Assembly (NCBI GenBank): GCA_905221605.1
Contig: CAJNDS010000213.1
Location: 586,212-650,211, forward strand
Source of the DNA: Symbiodinium natans
Taxonomy: Eukaryota; Sar; Dinophyceae; Suessiales; Symbiodiniaceae
Direction of reading: 5' to 3'
Length of the DNA stretch: 64,000 nucleotides
Shown: one piece after another, positions 38,001-50,010 of the stretch
Layout of the letters: the number at the start of each line of letters is the position of its first letter
Numbering within the stretch: the first letter of the stretch is position 1
Notes under the pieces: generated by a model
Told to the model about the DNA's origin: nothing
Databases searched by the model: none
What the model saw: only the letters and a program-made list of their open reading frames with translations
Translations under genes and position numbers: made by a program

Positions 38001-41000
38001 TAAGGTTCTGGGTTTAAGGCTGAATCACGGCTTGGGAGCCTAAAGGGGCGAGTCTGGGTTCGCACACAGGGAAGAATCCTGCGGAGTGTCTCTAGAGGTC
38101 CACTCCACTTCCACCCCTAGACAAGCAGGGAATCCCAGGGAGTAGTTCCGGAGTGCCCACACGCAGAATTCCACAGACTCTCGCAGAAATATCCCTGGAG
38201 TGGCCAACTCCGAGATAGCTAAAGTGGTCCTCAAATTGCGTCTTTGTCGGGTGCAGCCATGCTGGAGGTCGCTTCTTGTTGCCCATCTTCGGGGTAGGGT
38301 TGTTAGATTTTTGTCACGGCTATTCTCTTCGCCCGGGACTCTTGTACTACTCGCTCCGGTCTCCCACCCCGCCCCAGAAAACCCGTGAGAGAGTCACGCA
38401 GAGAATTTCGCAGTGTATCCGTATCCATGGAGTCGCAAAGAACCGGAGAGTCCAATCCAAGAGAAGGCCGCGCAGAATATCCCTGGAGTGCCCTGATGAT
38501 GACTACAGTGCCCATAAGAATCAGTTTTAGGGTAGGGAACGGGCCTCGGGATAGGTTTTAAAGTTCAGGGTTCCCTACACCCCCAAGCTTAAACCCCAAA
38601 ATCCTGAACCCTAAGCCGGAGGGCGCTTTCGGGGGTTTGGGGGGCTATGGTCCCTGCAGGCTCAGTGCATGCCGTCGAGGAGATTGGCAAGTGCCTCTTC
38701 ACTTACATTGGCATGCTGCAGGTGGGACTGCCTTTATGCACTCACAGCAAAGGGGGGGGCTAGCGTTGCTTCAAAGCTTTTCGTCCTAAGCCCCGCGCTC
38801 TGCATCCCTTAAAAACCGAGACGGCCTCAACTGTTTGGTGCACTCGGAGCCTGGGAACGAAGGCCCCCAAATGCCCCCAAAGCTTGTGAGCATCCCAAGA
38901 GCAAACACCTGGGGGCCTGCTTTCGATCTTGCAGCAGCTTCTACCAAGAGGTGAAGGGATGCAGCAGCGAGGGTTCGAGGATGCTTCCCTGCCCAAATCG
39001 ATGCAGCTTCGTGTTCTGCCCTGCTTCGTGGGACTTCGTGTCCCTATCTTCTTGCGTCACCTGCTGCTGGAAGGCGGTCGGCATAAAAGAGTGGATTCTC
39101 GCTGCTCGGACAAGAGATGACCCCCAAACCCCCAAGCCCTCACAAGATCCTCAACCCCAAAGTCCCCAGCCTCAACCCCAAACCATGGATTGTTTGAGGT
39201 CAAGTTTTAGGCTTAGGGTTCGGTTGAGGATGAGGGCCATCGTTTAGACTAAATGACTTTGGGGCCGCGTACCCCGAAGCCCTGGACCAAAAAAAACTCG
39301 GGGTCCGGTAGCTTCCGGAGAGATGCCCCCAAGAACCAGACACATTTCAACAAGCCGCTAATAGCAGTCTAATCGCTGGCAAGTAGTCTACAATTCGCAA
39401 GGGCAACCCGTCGTTGCGCAGTTTAAGTTTTGTGCAAATAGCAGAAGGCCTTGCGTGCGCTATCTGGTTGGCTGAACCCTCAACCCCTAAACCCTATACC
39501 CCTGGACTTGGGAGGGTCTAGGGTTCATGTCAGGGGCTCCTTCAGCATGTACCGCATGCACCGCCCCGCGCTCCGCATGTCCTCCGCAAAGCAGGGCCCT
39601 GGCCTTGTCCTCATGCTTCGGTGTAACGGTTCATGTCAGAGCTATCAACCCTACATCCCCAGACCGGCGAGCTCCGCATTTTGCCCCAAGCTTTTATCGG
39701 GCCCTATACACCCCAAACCCCAAACCGCCGAAACCCTAGACGAGTAGGCCTTTATTCCTTTTCTTTTTAGGGTTGAGGTTCTAAGCCCTCTTAAAACCAA
39801 AAAGGGTACCTTGTTTTTCTCGCAGGATACTCTTGGGGTCTAGTAGACCCTAATGCCACTTGGCGCCTTTTGGGGAAGAGGTGCCTCGAACCGCCAAACC
39901 CTAGAACCCCACAACCCCAAGCCTTAAACGCCTAAAGCCCTAAACCCTAGGCCCTAAAACCCCAAACCCGAAACCCCAAACCCGAAACCCTAAACCCTAA
40001 ACCCTCCGGCTTTGCGCCAAGGAAGAGATGCAGAGACTGCGTCGGATCCAGTTCAAGTTCGCATCGGACACGGGGGGTTTGGGGTTTAGGGTTTAGGGTG
40101 CAGGGTTTAGGGGCTAGGGTTTGGGATAATTGAAAGGCGCTCGGATTTTGAATTGGGTTTAGGGCTTAGGGGGGTTTAGGGTTGCCCGAGATACTATCTA
40201 GTTTTTTTGGGGTTTTTCAAAGTTGAGGGTTCACCTTGTGTAGTAATTGGGGGGTTGAGGGTTTGCAGGTCTATTTGTGTTTGGGTTTCGGGTTCCTGTC
40301 CAACAGAATTTTTCGGGCAGCTTTCACCATGTTTCGTTTGGTGAATACAAGGGGATAATGTTGGGCAATTTTTCAGGCTGCTGTGTGGGTTACTGCGCTG
40401 CTGTGTAGACTCTGCTGGCCCTCCCCCCCCCCGCCCCCCCCCCCCCTCCCCCCCCCTCCTCCCCCCCCTCCCCCCCCCCTCCCCCCCTCCCCCCCCCTCC
40501 CCCCTCCCCCCCCCCCTCCCCCCCCCCTCCCCCCCCCCCTCCCCCCCCCCTCCTCCCCTCCCCCCTCCCCCCCCCCCTCCCCCCCCTCCACCCCTCCCCC
40601 CGCACGATCCCGCCCCGCCCCTCCCCCTGTGGCCTCGGATGTCAAGCTGCACCATAGTCTCACCCCAAAGCAGCCTGTTTGTGGTGCTGGGGTGCCAGCC
40701 TTTGAGGGTGAGCCCGCCCCTAAAAGGATAACAGAGAGCATGGGGACCTTAGGGGCGGGGGAGGGGGGGGGGAGGGGAGGGGGAAGGTTCAGGGTTTAGG
40801 TGAGGTTCAGGGTCAAAAGTGACCCTAAGCCCTACACCCAGGTGGTTTCAAGGTGCAGGAGAATCTAGGGTGCCCTAGTTGAAGGACACTGTCTCCCTGT
40901 CTTCACGGAAGCACTCCTGTAGCGACTGAGGGCTTCAGGAAGTCCCTGAGGTCTAGGAGGACACCTTGTCCAAAAACCTTAAACCCTAAACCCTAAACCC

Positions 41001-44000
41001 TAAACCCTAAACCCTAAACCCTAAACCCCAAACCTTAAACCCTAAACCCTAAACCCTAAACCCTAAACCCTAAACCCTAAGGCAGGCAGTGCCTTAAGGT
41101 TCATGCCATGTAAATCAGAATTGTGACAGCCAGCCATAGTTCTAGCCTCCTTACTTAAAATGCCCCTCCTCTGGTTCTAGATACCCGTAGGCAACAAATT
41201 CTCCCGTCCGCGCTGGGTTTGATGGCTGAGATTTGTTTTCGGTTTTGGCGCGAGGACCGGCAGCCATTCTCGTTGGCAGCCAGCATTGCTGCTTCTCTTC
41301 AGGACATACTGATCTTGCTGGTTCTCAGCGAAAAAATTCCCTTATATAAGCAAGTTATCGAATCATTGGGTTGGTGGATGCCGGGATTCCCCACCTACGG
41401 AGCATGTAAATCCCAAAGCACCGAACCCGAAGCCTTGTTGGGTTTCGGATTTGGGGCCAAACAGGCCCCAGAAGACAAGGGTGGCTGGATGGGTGGGGTA
41501 GGGCTCAGGAGCTGGTGGCTGGATGGGTGGAATGCACGGGAGCTGGGGTGGGAGGGGGGGAGGGGCTCTCGGAAGCTGGAGGTTCCCGCAGAAAATGGCC
41601 TGCGGGTTTGGATGGAACGCAGGTTTGGGGGTGTGGATGGGTGGAACGCGGCTCGGGAGCTCGAACAGCGTTGGCCCTAAGTTTGGGCCCACCACTTTGT
41701 TGCGAGCAGGCTTGGCTCGGCCGCGGGGGGAGCCTGTGCTACCGGCCGAACTTGTGCTCGAGAGCTTTCCGCGTGTCCAGAAGGCACCATGAACTGGTGA
41801 TCTCAGTCCCGGAGCATGTTTCCGGACTGCCTAAAATAAACGTTCGGTTCATATCTGTCTGCTGTGTTGTTGCTCCTTTGTGAAATGAGTATGTCGGTAT
41901 GCAGGTGTGGCCGGATCCTCTGCAGGACGGTGCTAGACGACGGGGCGGGCTTTGCACCGACTGCAATCAAAGGTTGTTAAGCGGGCCAATGCTTTGAAAC
42001 TTCTAGAATGTGTCGAGCGCAAGCATTGTGTAGGCCCGAACCATGGGCAAACACACCAAAGCAGCAGCTTCTGTTATCGCATAGCTTCGCTTCCCACATC
42101 TTGTCCATGCTGTTTAGGGTCGTCGCCGGCACGAATTCAACTCGAGCCACTTATCCGAGTTTTATCACTTGTTTCCTGGATCCGAGGTTGGGTTACCCTA
42201 AACCCTAAACCCTAAACCCTAAACCCTAAACCCTAAACCCTAAACCCTAAACCCTAAACCCTAAACCCTAAACCCTAAACCCCAAACCCTAACCTTAAAC
42301 CCTAAACCCTAAACCCCAAACCCTAAACCTCAAACCCTAAACCCTAAACCCCTACAAAGCACGAAGCAATTCGAATCCCAGTGCCAGGACCACCCGCCCT
42401 CCGAGGCGCTAGCCGGCCAGTTTTTGCTGTACGAAGCCTTGGCCTGCAGGTTTTAGGGTTTAAGGTTTGGGGTGTAGGGTTTAAGGTTTAAGGTTTGGGG
42501 TTAAGGGTTTAGGGCTTAGGATTTCGAGTCTAGGGGAATTTTGGGTTTGGAGTTCTGGCTTAGGGTTCAAGGTTCGTGCTTTGAAGTTTAGGGGTTAAAG
42601 TTTTTCGGATTTGGGGTTTAGGGGCTGTCGGGTTTAGGGCATCGGGCTTGTATGTAGGGTTTTGGGTCTGTAGGATGGAGGACCTCCGGGTGTTCTTGGA
42701 AAGGCTGTAGGCTGTCAAGCTACCCTAAACCCTAAACCCTAAACCCTAAACCCTAAACCCTAAACCCGAAACCCTCAACCCCGAACCCTAAACCCCGCCA
42801 AGGTATCTTTAGGCCCTGATGCAGACAGGCACACTTCGGAGATGCAATCAAATCCTTACATATAAGAAAGTAGAAATACGAGGAAACCAAAACAGATCCA
42901 ATAACTCCAAAGTATAGAAAAAAGACAAGGATGAAGGTTGTGTGGGTGTCTCGGTAGGGTTGAGGGGGGAACGAAGAGAATGGAAGAATTGGAACTGGGG
43001 GGAAGGGGGGTGGGGGCGATTGATCGGTTTTCGGGGATTGATGTTGTTATTCTATCTTATCCAATTCTCATTCGCCTTTGCCTTCGTTCTCGTTTGTGCA
43101 GCCTCGAAAGCCCAGGACTTTGACATCTCAAAAACAAACGAGCTGGTCCAGCTGCTGACGGTGGAGAATGTCCGCGTGACCCACCAGGCGGGTGCTTTCG
43201 CAGGGTTTCAGGGTTCCGGGGTTTAGGAGTCAGGGTTTAGGGTGCAGGAGTGAAGGTTCTTCGTTGTCAGATATCTTGGGTTTGAGGTCGAGAGCGCTGG
43301 GGTGCGGAGCAAGCCTTGGGGTGCGGGCAAGCCCACACTAAGACCTCAAAAAAACACAAAAAACCTACGTCTAAGATCCTAAGCCCTAGCTACGTGGTCC
43401 TTTAAGGGGCCCATGCGCAGGGCCCTTTGTAACTATCTGAAAACGTCTCAACCTCCAAGGCAAAGTATTCCTAAACCCTACGCCCTAAAAAGCCTACGCC
43501 CTAAAAACCATAAACCCTAAACCCTTAAACCCTAAACCCTAAACCCTAAACCCTAAACCTTAAACCCTAAACCCTAAACCCTAAACCCTAAACCCTGTTG
43601 AGGCAAAAGTGCTGGAAGAGCGATGCACAGACCGGGACACGTCCTACGACTCGCCGATGAAGTTTGAGGCGCCCTGTTTGTGCTTTTCTGGCGGGCTCTT
43701 CGTAGGGAATGAGGGGTTTAGGGTTTGGGGTTTGGGGTTTGGGGTTTAGGGTTTAGGGTCCCTTAAAGGGTCTACTTCCCTCATTCCCTACTAAGAACCA
43801 GGAAGTTTTGGCTTTGTGACAAAGGAGGTTGAGAGTTTAAGGCTTAGAACTCAGGCCTTAGGAGCTCGGGTGGTGTAGAAAGTGGGATGGCTTCTTGGGG
43901 ACTGATGAGTGACAGGTCCAGTGGCGAACTTGAATCCCGAACCTCAATCCCAAACCTTAACGCCCTAAACCCTAAACCCCAAACCCTAAACCCCAAACCC

Positions 44001-47000
44001 CGAACCCTAAACCCTAAACCCTAAACCCTAAACCCTAAACCCTAAACCCTAAACCCTAAACCCTAAACCCTAAACCCTAAACCCTAAACCCCAAACCCAA
44101 ACCTTCAACCCCACGTGCCCGACCCATTTTTGCTTCTGAAGGAGCTTCCGGAAGCGTGGCGGCATAGCTGGACAGTGGGCCTAAATCGAGGCGGGGAAGA
44201 GGGGACAGGGGTTGGGGTGGGAGGGGTTTAGGGTTTAGGGTTTAGGGTTTAGGGGGTCGGGTGGGAAGGGGCGCAGTGAAGCGTGTGGGGTCTTCGGGCT
44301 CAGGGAGAAGGGCTCGCGGAGCCAGGTCGAGGGCTTTCCTGGCTTCTGGGGGGTTAGGATGGGCGTCTTGTGTTCCCAACTCTTCCATGTGGGGCTTGAG
44401 TTAAACCCCCCAACAAAAGCCCCAAAGCCGACAACATGGACCTCCTCTACCTGAACAGCTTGCTGCGAAGGGCTTTTTACAGGCTTTCACGGTTAGGGTT
44501 TAGCTTTTAGGCTTTAGGGTTTAGGTTTTGGGGGGGGGGGGGGTTTCGGGGGGGGGCCCTAGGCGAGATTAAGCTGCCGAATGGTGGAGGATTTTGTGGC
44601 TCGAGGAGGGCTTCGGGAAGCCCCCAAGGGCTCCAAAGCGTCAACTCCCTAACCCTGGGCTCTGGCCCTGGGCCCCTAGACCCAGGAGCCGAGCCTGTAC
44701 CCCTACCCCATAGACCTTGGTAACCTGAAAGGCCCCAAAGCCTCAAAGGCCCTAAACCCCCAAACCCTAGACCTTAAACCCTGAACCCAGCCCAAACCCC
44801 CAAACCCCAAACCCCAAACCCCAAACCCCAAATCCCAAACCCCAAACCCCAAACCCCAAACCCCAAACCCCAAACCCTAAACCCTAAACCCTAAACCCTA
44901 AACCCTAAACCCTAAACTAAACCCCATATCCCCTCCTTCGAAGGCGCCACGCCAGAGGCCGCCACTGCCTTTGCGGAGGCTTCGAAGCTGCGACTTCCAT
45001 CGCCGCTGCTCGTTTGGGCTTTTCATCTCCGGTTTAGGGTTTAGGGTTTAGGGTTTAGGGTTTAGGGTTTAGGGTTTAGGTAGGAGGAGGCCCCAGACAG
45101 GCAGGAGCCTTCTAGGTAAGACCCTAAGTGTATAGGAGGAGGGTTGAAGGGTCTTCTGGGATCTCGTGTTGTGTCGGGCGTTTCGGGGTTTCAGGTCTAG
45201 AGGCTAAGGGTGATGTGGCCCGGGGACGGCGACACAAAGTGCGTGGCTCGCAAGACGGGTATTTCCCAAAATAGGGGCACCCCTTTTATACCCCCAGTAG
45301 AATAGAATCTCCTTAAAGAACACCCCCCAAAAAGGGTACCCCCCATTTTCGGGAAACCCCCAGACACCCAATGCGATTTCTAAGGAACCCCTTCATCCCG
45401 GAGGATCTGGAGATGAAGGCAGGGACATGGTCTTGTCTTGGCCTTAGACAGCTTATCGGCCTAGCCCCCAAACCCCCTAACCTTCAGCTTGCTTAAACCT
45501 ACAGCCTCCAGCCCCAAAAAAGCCAAAAACTCCCTGCAAGCCCTGCACAACTCTTCGCCTGGATGTAAATGTATTCGGCCACGCCTTGGATCGGGCGCCA
45601 TGGATCGGGCTGTGACTCGAGCCCATGACCCGAAATGAAGGGTCCACGATGCGCGCCATGGGTGATCCCCCTAAGACCCCAAACCCTCAGACTGAAGCCC
45701 AAACTCTGCAACCCCTAGCCCTGAAATCGCTGGCGCCCTGAAAGCCCTGAGCCCTCTAAACCCCAACCCCTAAACCCTAGGCCCTAAACCCCAAACCCCG
45801 AACCCCGAACCCCAAACCCCAAACCCCAAACCCCAAACCTCAAACCCCAAACCCCAAACCCCAAACCCCAAACCCTAAACCCCAAACCCCAAACCCCAAA
45901 CCCTAAACCCTAAACCCCAAACCCCAAACCCTAAACCCTAAACCCAAACCCTACACCCTAAAGACCCTAAACTGGGAGGCCGCCCCGTCACCGAACCCGG
46001 CGCTGCCCCAGCGACTGCCAGGAGCGCCGAAGGCGGTTTAGGGTTTAGGGTTCAGGGTTCAGGGTTCAGGGTTTATTTAGGGTTGAGGGGTTCGGGTTCA
46101 GGCTTTAGGGTTTAGGGTTTAGAGGGTTGGTTAAGGGTTAGGGCTTGGGGGCGGGGGGGGGGGGTTTAGGGGTTTTGGGAAGTTCAGGGTTCAACGCTTA
46201 AGGGTTGTTGGGTCTAGGGTTTGAGGCTTAGGGTTTTTGCGATGAGGGTTTTAGGGTTCAGGCTTGGTTTGCTCCCATGAGATAGATATATATATATATA
46301 TACATATATGGCAGCCTAGAACGCCCTAAAACCCAACAGCCCCCCCTCACTTTGAAGGTGGTGAACTACGTCTTCCATCGGCAGGATGACGTGTGGCCTG
46401 GATTTCAGACCCGATTTCGGGCCCATATAGGGTTTAGGGTTTAGGGTTTAGCCCTAAACCCTCAACCCTCAACCCTAAACCCTAAACCCTAAACCCTAAA
46501 CCCTAAACCCTAAACCCTACACCCTAAACCTTAAACCCTAAACCCTAAACCCTAAACCCTAAATCCTAAACCCTAAACCCTAGAAGCCTACTTGGAGGCT
46601 CATGGGTCGTCATAAGTAGGGTCATAGGTACCCAAAGCAAGATCATGACCCACAAAGCCAGGACGGAAAACCCCAAATTCCATTCTTCCTCTTCTCCTTG
46701 TTGTTCTCTAGCCGAGTGATGTCCGTAGGGGTGCGCAAAATTTGGGGTGGAGACGCGAAGGTGTGACTGCTGAACCATCAAAGCTCCTCGTCTCCCTATC
46801 CCTCACCAACATGCAGAAAGTCCCCCGAGAGCATCCGCCTCTACTTGTCTTCCTTTCTGCGCTAGCTGGGCCGTTCTCTACTTTATGGTCCGCAACGGGT
46901 ACCCGAAAAGGGCCTACGATTTCGTTTCAACCCTAAACCACCACCCTTCTAAAACCTTTTGAAACCTTCTAAACCCTTCTAAAGCCTTCTAAGCACTTTT

Positions 47001-49206
47001 ACACAAATCTAAGCTCTTCTAAACCCTTTACTAAACCCTTCTAAACCCTTCTGAGCACTTTGAAATCCCCCCCGATCTGCCCTCGGAGACAATAAACCCT
47101 AAACCCTAAACCCTAAACCCTAAACCCTAAACCCTAAACCCTAAACCCTAAACCCTAAACCCTAAACCCTAAACCCTAAACCCTAAACCTAAACCATAAA
47201 CCCTAAACCCTAAACCCTAAACCCTAAACCCTAAACCCTAAACCCTAAACCCTAAACCCTAAACCCTAAACCCTAAACCCTAAACCCTACGCTCCTCGCT
47301 CCCGAGGTTCATGCAGCCAAAGGCCGGGCATCGAACCCACGAACCCACGAACCCACGAACTCAAATCCTATAAACCCTATAATCCCTATTAGCCCTATAA
47401 ACCCGATAAAACACTATAAACCCTATAGACCCCATAAAGCCCCATAAACCCTATAAGCCCTATTAAGCCCTTTTAAACCCTATAAACCCTATTAAGCCCT
47501 ATTAAACCCTATAAACCCTATAAAACACTAGAAACCCTATAAACCCTATTAAGCCCTATAAACCCTATAAGCCCTATTAAGCCTATTAAACCCTATAAGC
47601 CCTATTAAGCCCTATTAAACCCTATTAAACCCTATAACGCCCTTATAACCCTTAAAGCCCTATAAACCCTATAAAGCCCTTTTAAATCCTATAAACGCTA
47701 AACCCTTAACCCTGAACCCTGAATGAGGGTGTTGGTTTGTTACTGGTTTGTTGTTTAGTTTTGTTTATTACTATTCTTATTTATTATTTTTTTGGGGTTG
47801 GGGTACGTATGACCCAACAAGTGCCCGTGAACCTCCAAGTATGGGGAGGCCCTGCTGCTGTGCGTCATCCGAACCCCTTTCATCAGCCAAGATGCTACTA
47901 GCGGCTCGGCTTACGTCTCCGGGACCTTTAAGCAATGTTAACGCCCCAAGTTCCCAAAACTACGAACTAAGGCCCTAAAATCCTGAAGGCCTATATTTTG
48001 TGTGCCACCTGGCGAAAAAAGGGACAATCACTGGGAGAGCCCCGTTCTTAGTTGGGGTACCCCAAAAAGGGACATCAATGTAGAGAAGTGGCTCTCTAGG
48101 GGCTCTTGTGGTAGATGTGCTGCGGCCATGCTTGAAAGCTTACGCTCTCCCCCCCGCAATTTAAATCCGCAGGCCCTCAACCCTTAGTTAGAGCGAAGAA
48201 CCTAAGCTTTGCAGACCCTTAGGGTCGCAAACCTTGAATCCCACTAACCCCTCAACCCTGAGCCCCAGATTCCCTCTTCCAAAATGATTAGGGTTTAGGG
48301 TTTGGGTTTGGGGTTTAGGGTTGGTTTGGGGACCCTAAAACCAAAACCTAAACCCTAAACCCTAAACCTTAAACCTTAAACCCTGGACCCTAAACCCTAA
48401 ACCCTAAACCCTAAACCCTAAACCCCAAACCCTAAACCCTATACCCTAAACCCTAAACCCTAAACCCTAAACCCCCCCTGCTTCCAAAAACCCTTATCCC
48501 AGGCTTCCTCCGCGCGTCGATCTGGTCGCAGCTCGTGCAGGAGGCCCTGCAGGGATCCTGGCGAGGGGGGGGGTGGGGTTTAGGGGTTTAGGGGTTTAGG
48601 GGTTTAGGGGTTTAGGGGTTTAGGGGTTTAGGGGTTTAGGGGTTTAGGGGTTTAGGGGTTTAGGGGTTTAGGTGTTTAGGGGTTTAGGGGTTTAGGGGTT
48701 TAGGGGTTTAGGGGTTTAGGGGTTTAGGGGTTTAGGGGTTTAGGGGTTTAGGGGTTTAGGGGTGTAGAGGGTTTCGGGGTTAGGGGTTTTCGGGTTTAGG
48801 GGTTTAGGGGTTTAGGGGTTTAGGGGTTTAGGGGTTTAGGGGTTTAGGGGTTTAGGGGTTTAGGGGTTTAGGGGTTTAGGGGTTTAGGGGTTTAGGGGTT
48901 TAGGGTTTTAGGGTTTTTAGGGTTTGGGGTTTAGGGTTTGGGGTTTAGGGTTTAGGGTCACCCAAAAACCCCTTCAGGGCTGAAGGGCACCTTTATTGGC
49001 GTGGTGGGACAGAAGCTCCCACACGAAGCAGCAGACGCGCTCTTAAGCAGGAAAAATGTAAGGCCCTCAAAGGGCTGGTTCAGTCGTTTAGGGCTCGTTT
49101 GAGTTCAGGGTGTCAAGGGCTTTTAGGGTCGGTTTTACGAGTTTGTCTGGCGCAGGAACCCTAAGCCAGAAAGCCCCAAACCCTAAACCCTAAACCTTTC
49201 CTCCTA

Positions 49207-49249
<43 letters not shown>

Positions 49250-49266
49250 ACCCTAAACCCTAAACC

Positions 49267-49326
<60 letters not shown>

Positions 49327-49969
49327 ACCCTACAGCTGCCAGGCCCTCAGCGAGTTCTCCTACGACGCGGAGATCGCCAGCCTGCCCTGCAGTGCTTTGA
49401 AGGTTGAGGGATGAGGGTGGAGATTCGCTAGAGTCCCTTATTGTTTAGGGTTTCGGGCGTAGGGTTTAGGGTACCGGGTTTAGGGTCCGACTTACAACAA
49501 GCCTGTAAGCTCTACCCTAAATCACAAAACCCTACCCCCAAACCCCAAACCCCAAACCCTAAACCCTAAACCCTAAACCCTACACCCTACACCCTAAAAC
49601 CTAAACGCTAAACCCTAAACCTAAATCCACTCCCTACAGGCCCTTGAGGGCTGCACAGGGGCTCTTGGATGAACGGATCCGGTACGCAGCCAAAGAGCTG
49701 CAAAAGGCATGGGATTGAAAAGGGTTGTGGGTTTAGGGTTTAGGGTTTAGAGTTTGTGGTTTGGGAGAACAGGTAGTGTTGGAATGATTTCTTCGAGCTG
49801 ATTGCGATCAATAAGATGAACCCTAACCTTTCGCGCTCACAGCCCGTTGAACAATGCCATGGCTTCGCGTGTCCTCAGCCCACTGCCACAGTTTTACCTA
49901 GATTGTCCAAACCCTAAACCCTAAACCCTAACCCCTAAACCTTCAACCCTCATCCCTCAACCCCCAACC

Positions 49970-50010
<41 letters not shown>

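Noticed and set aside
40194-40799. Pro-rich (+) and Gly/Glu-rich (-) frames of 70-150 codons
   Set aside because: Translation of a C/CT homopyrimidine tract.
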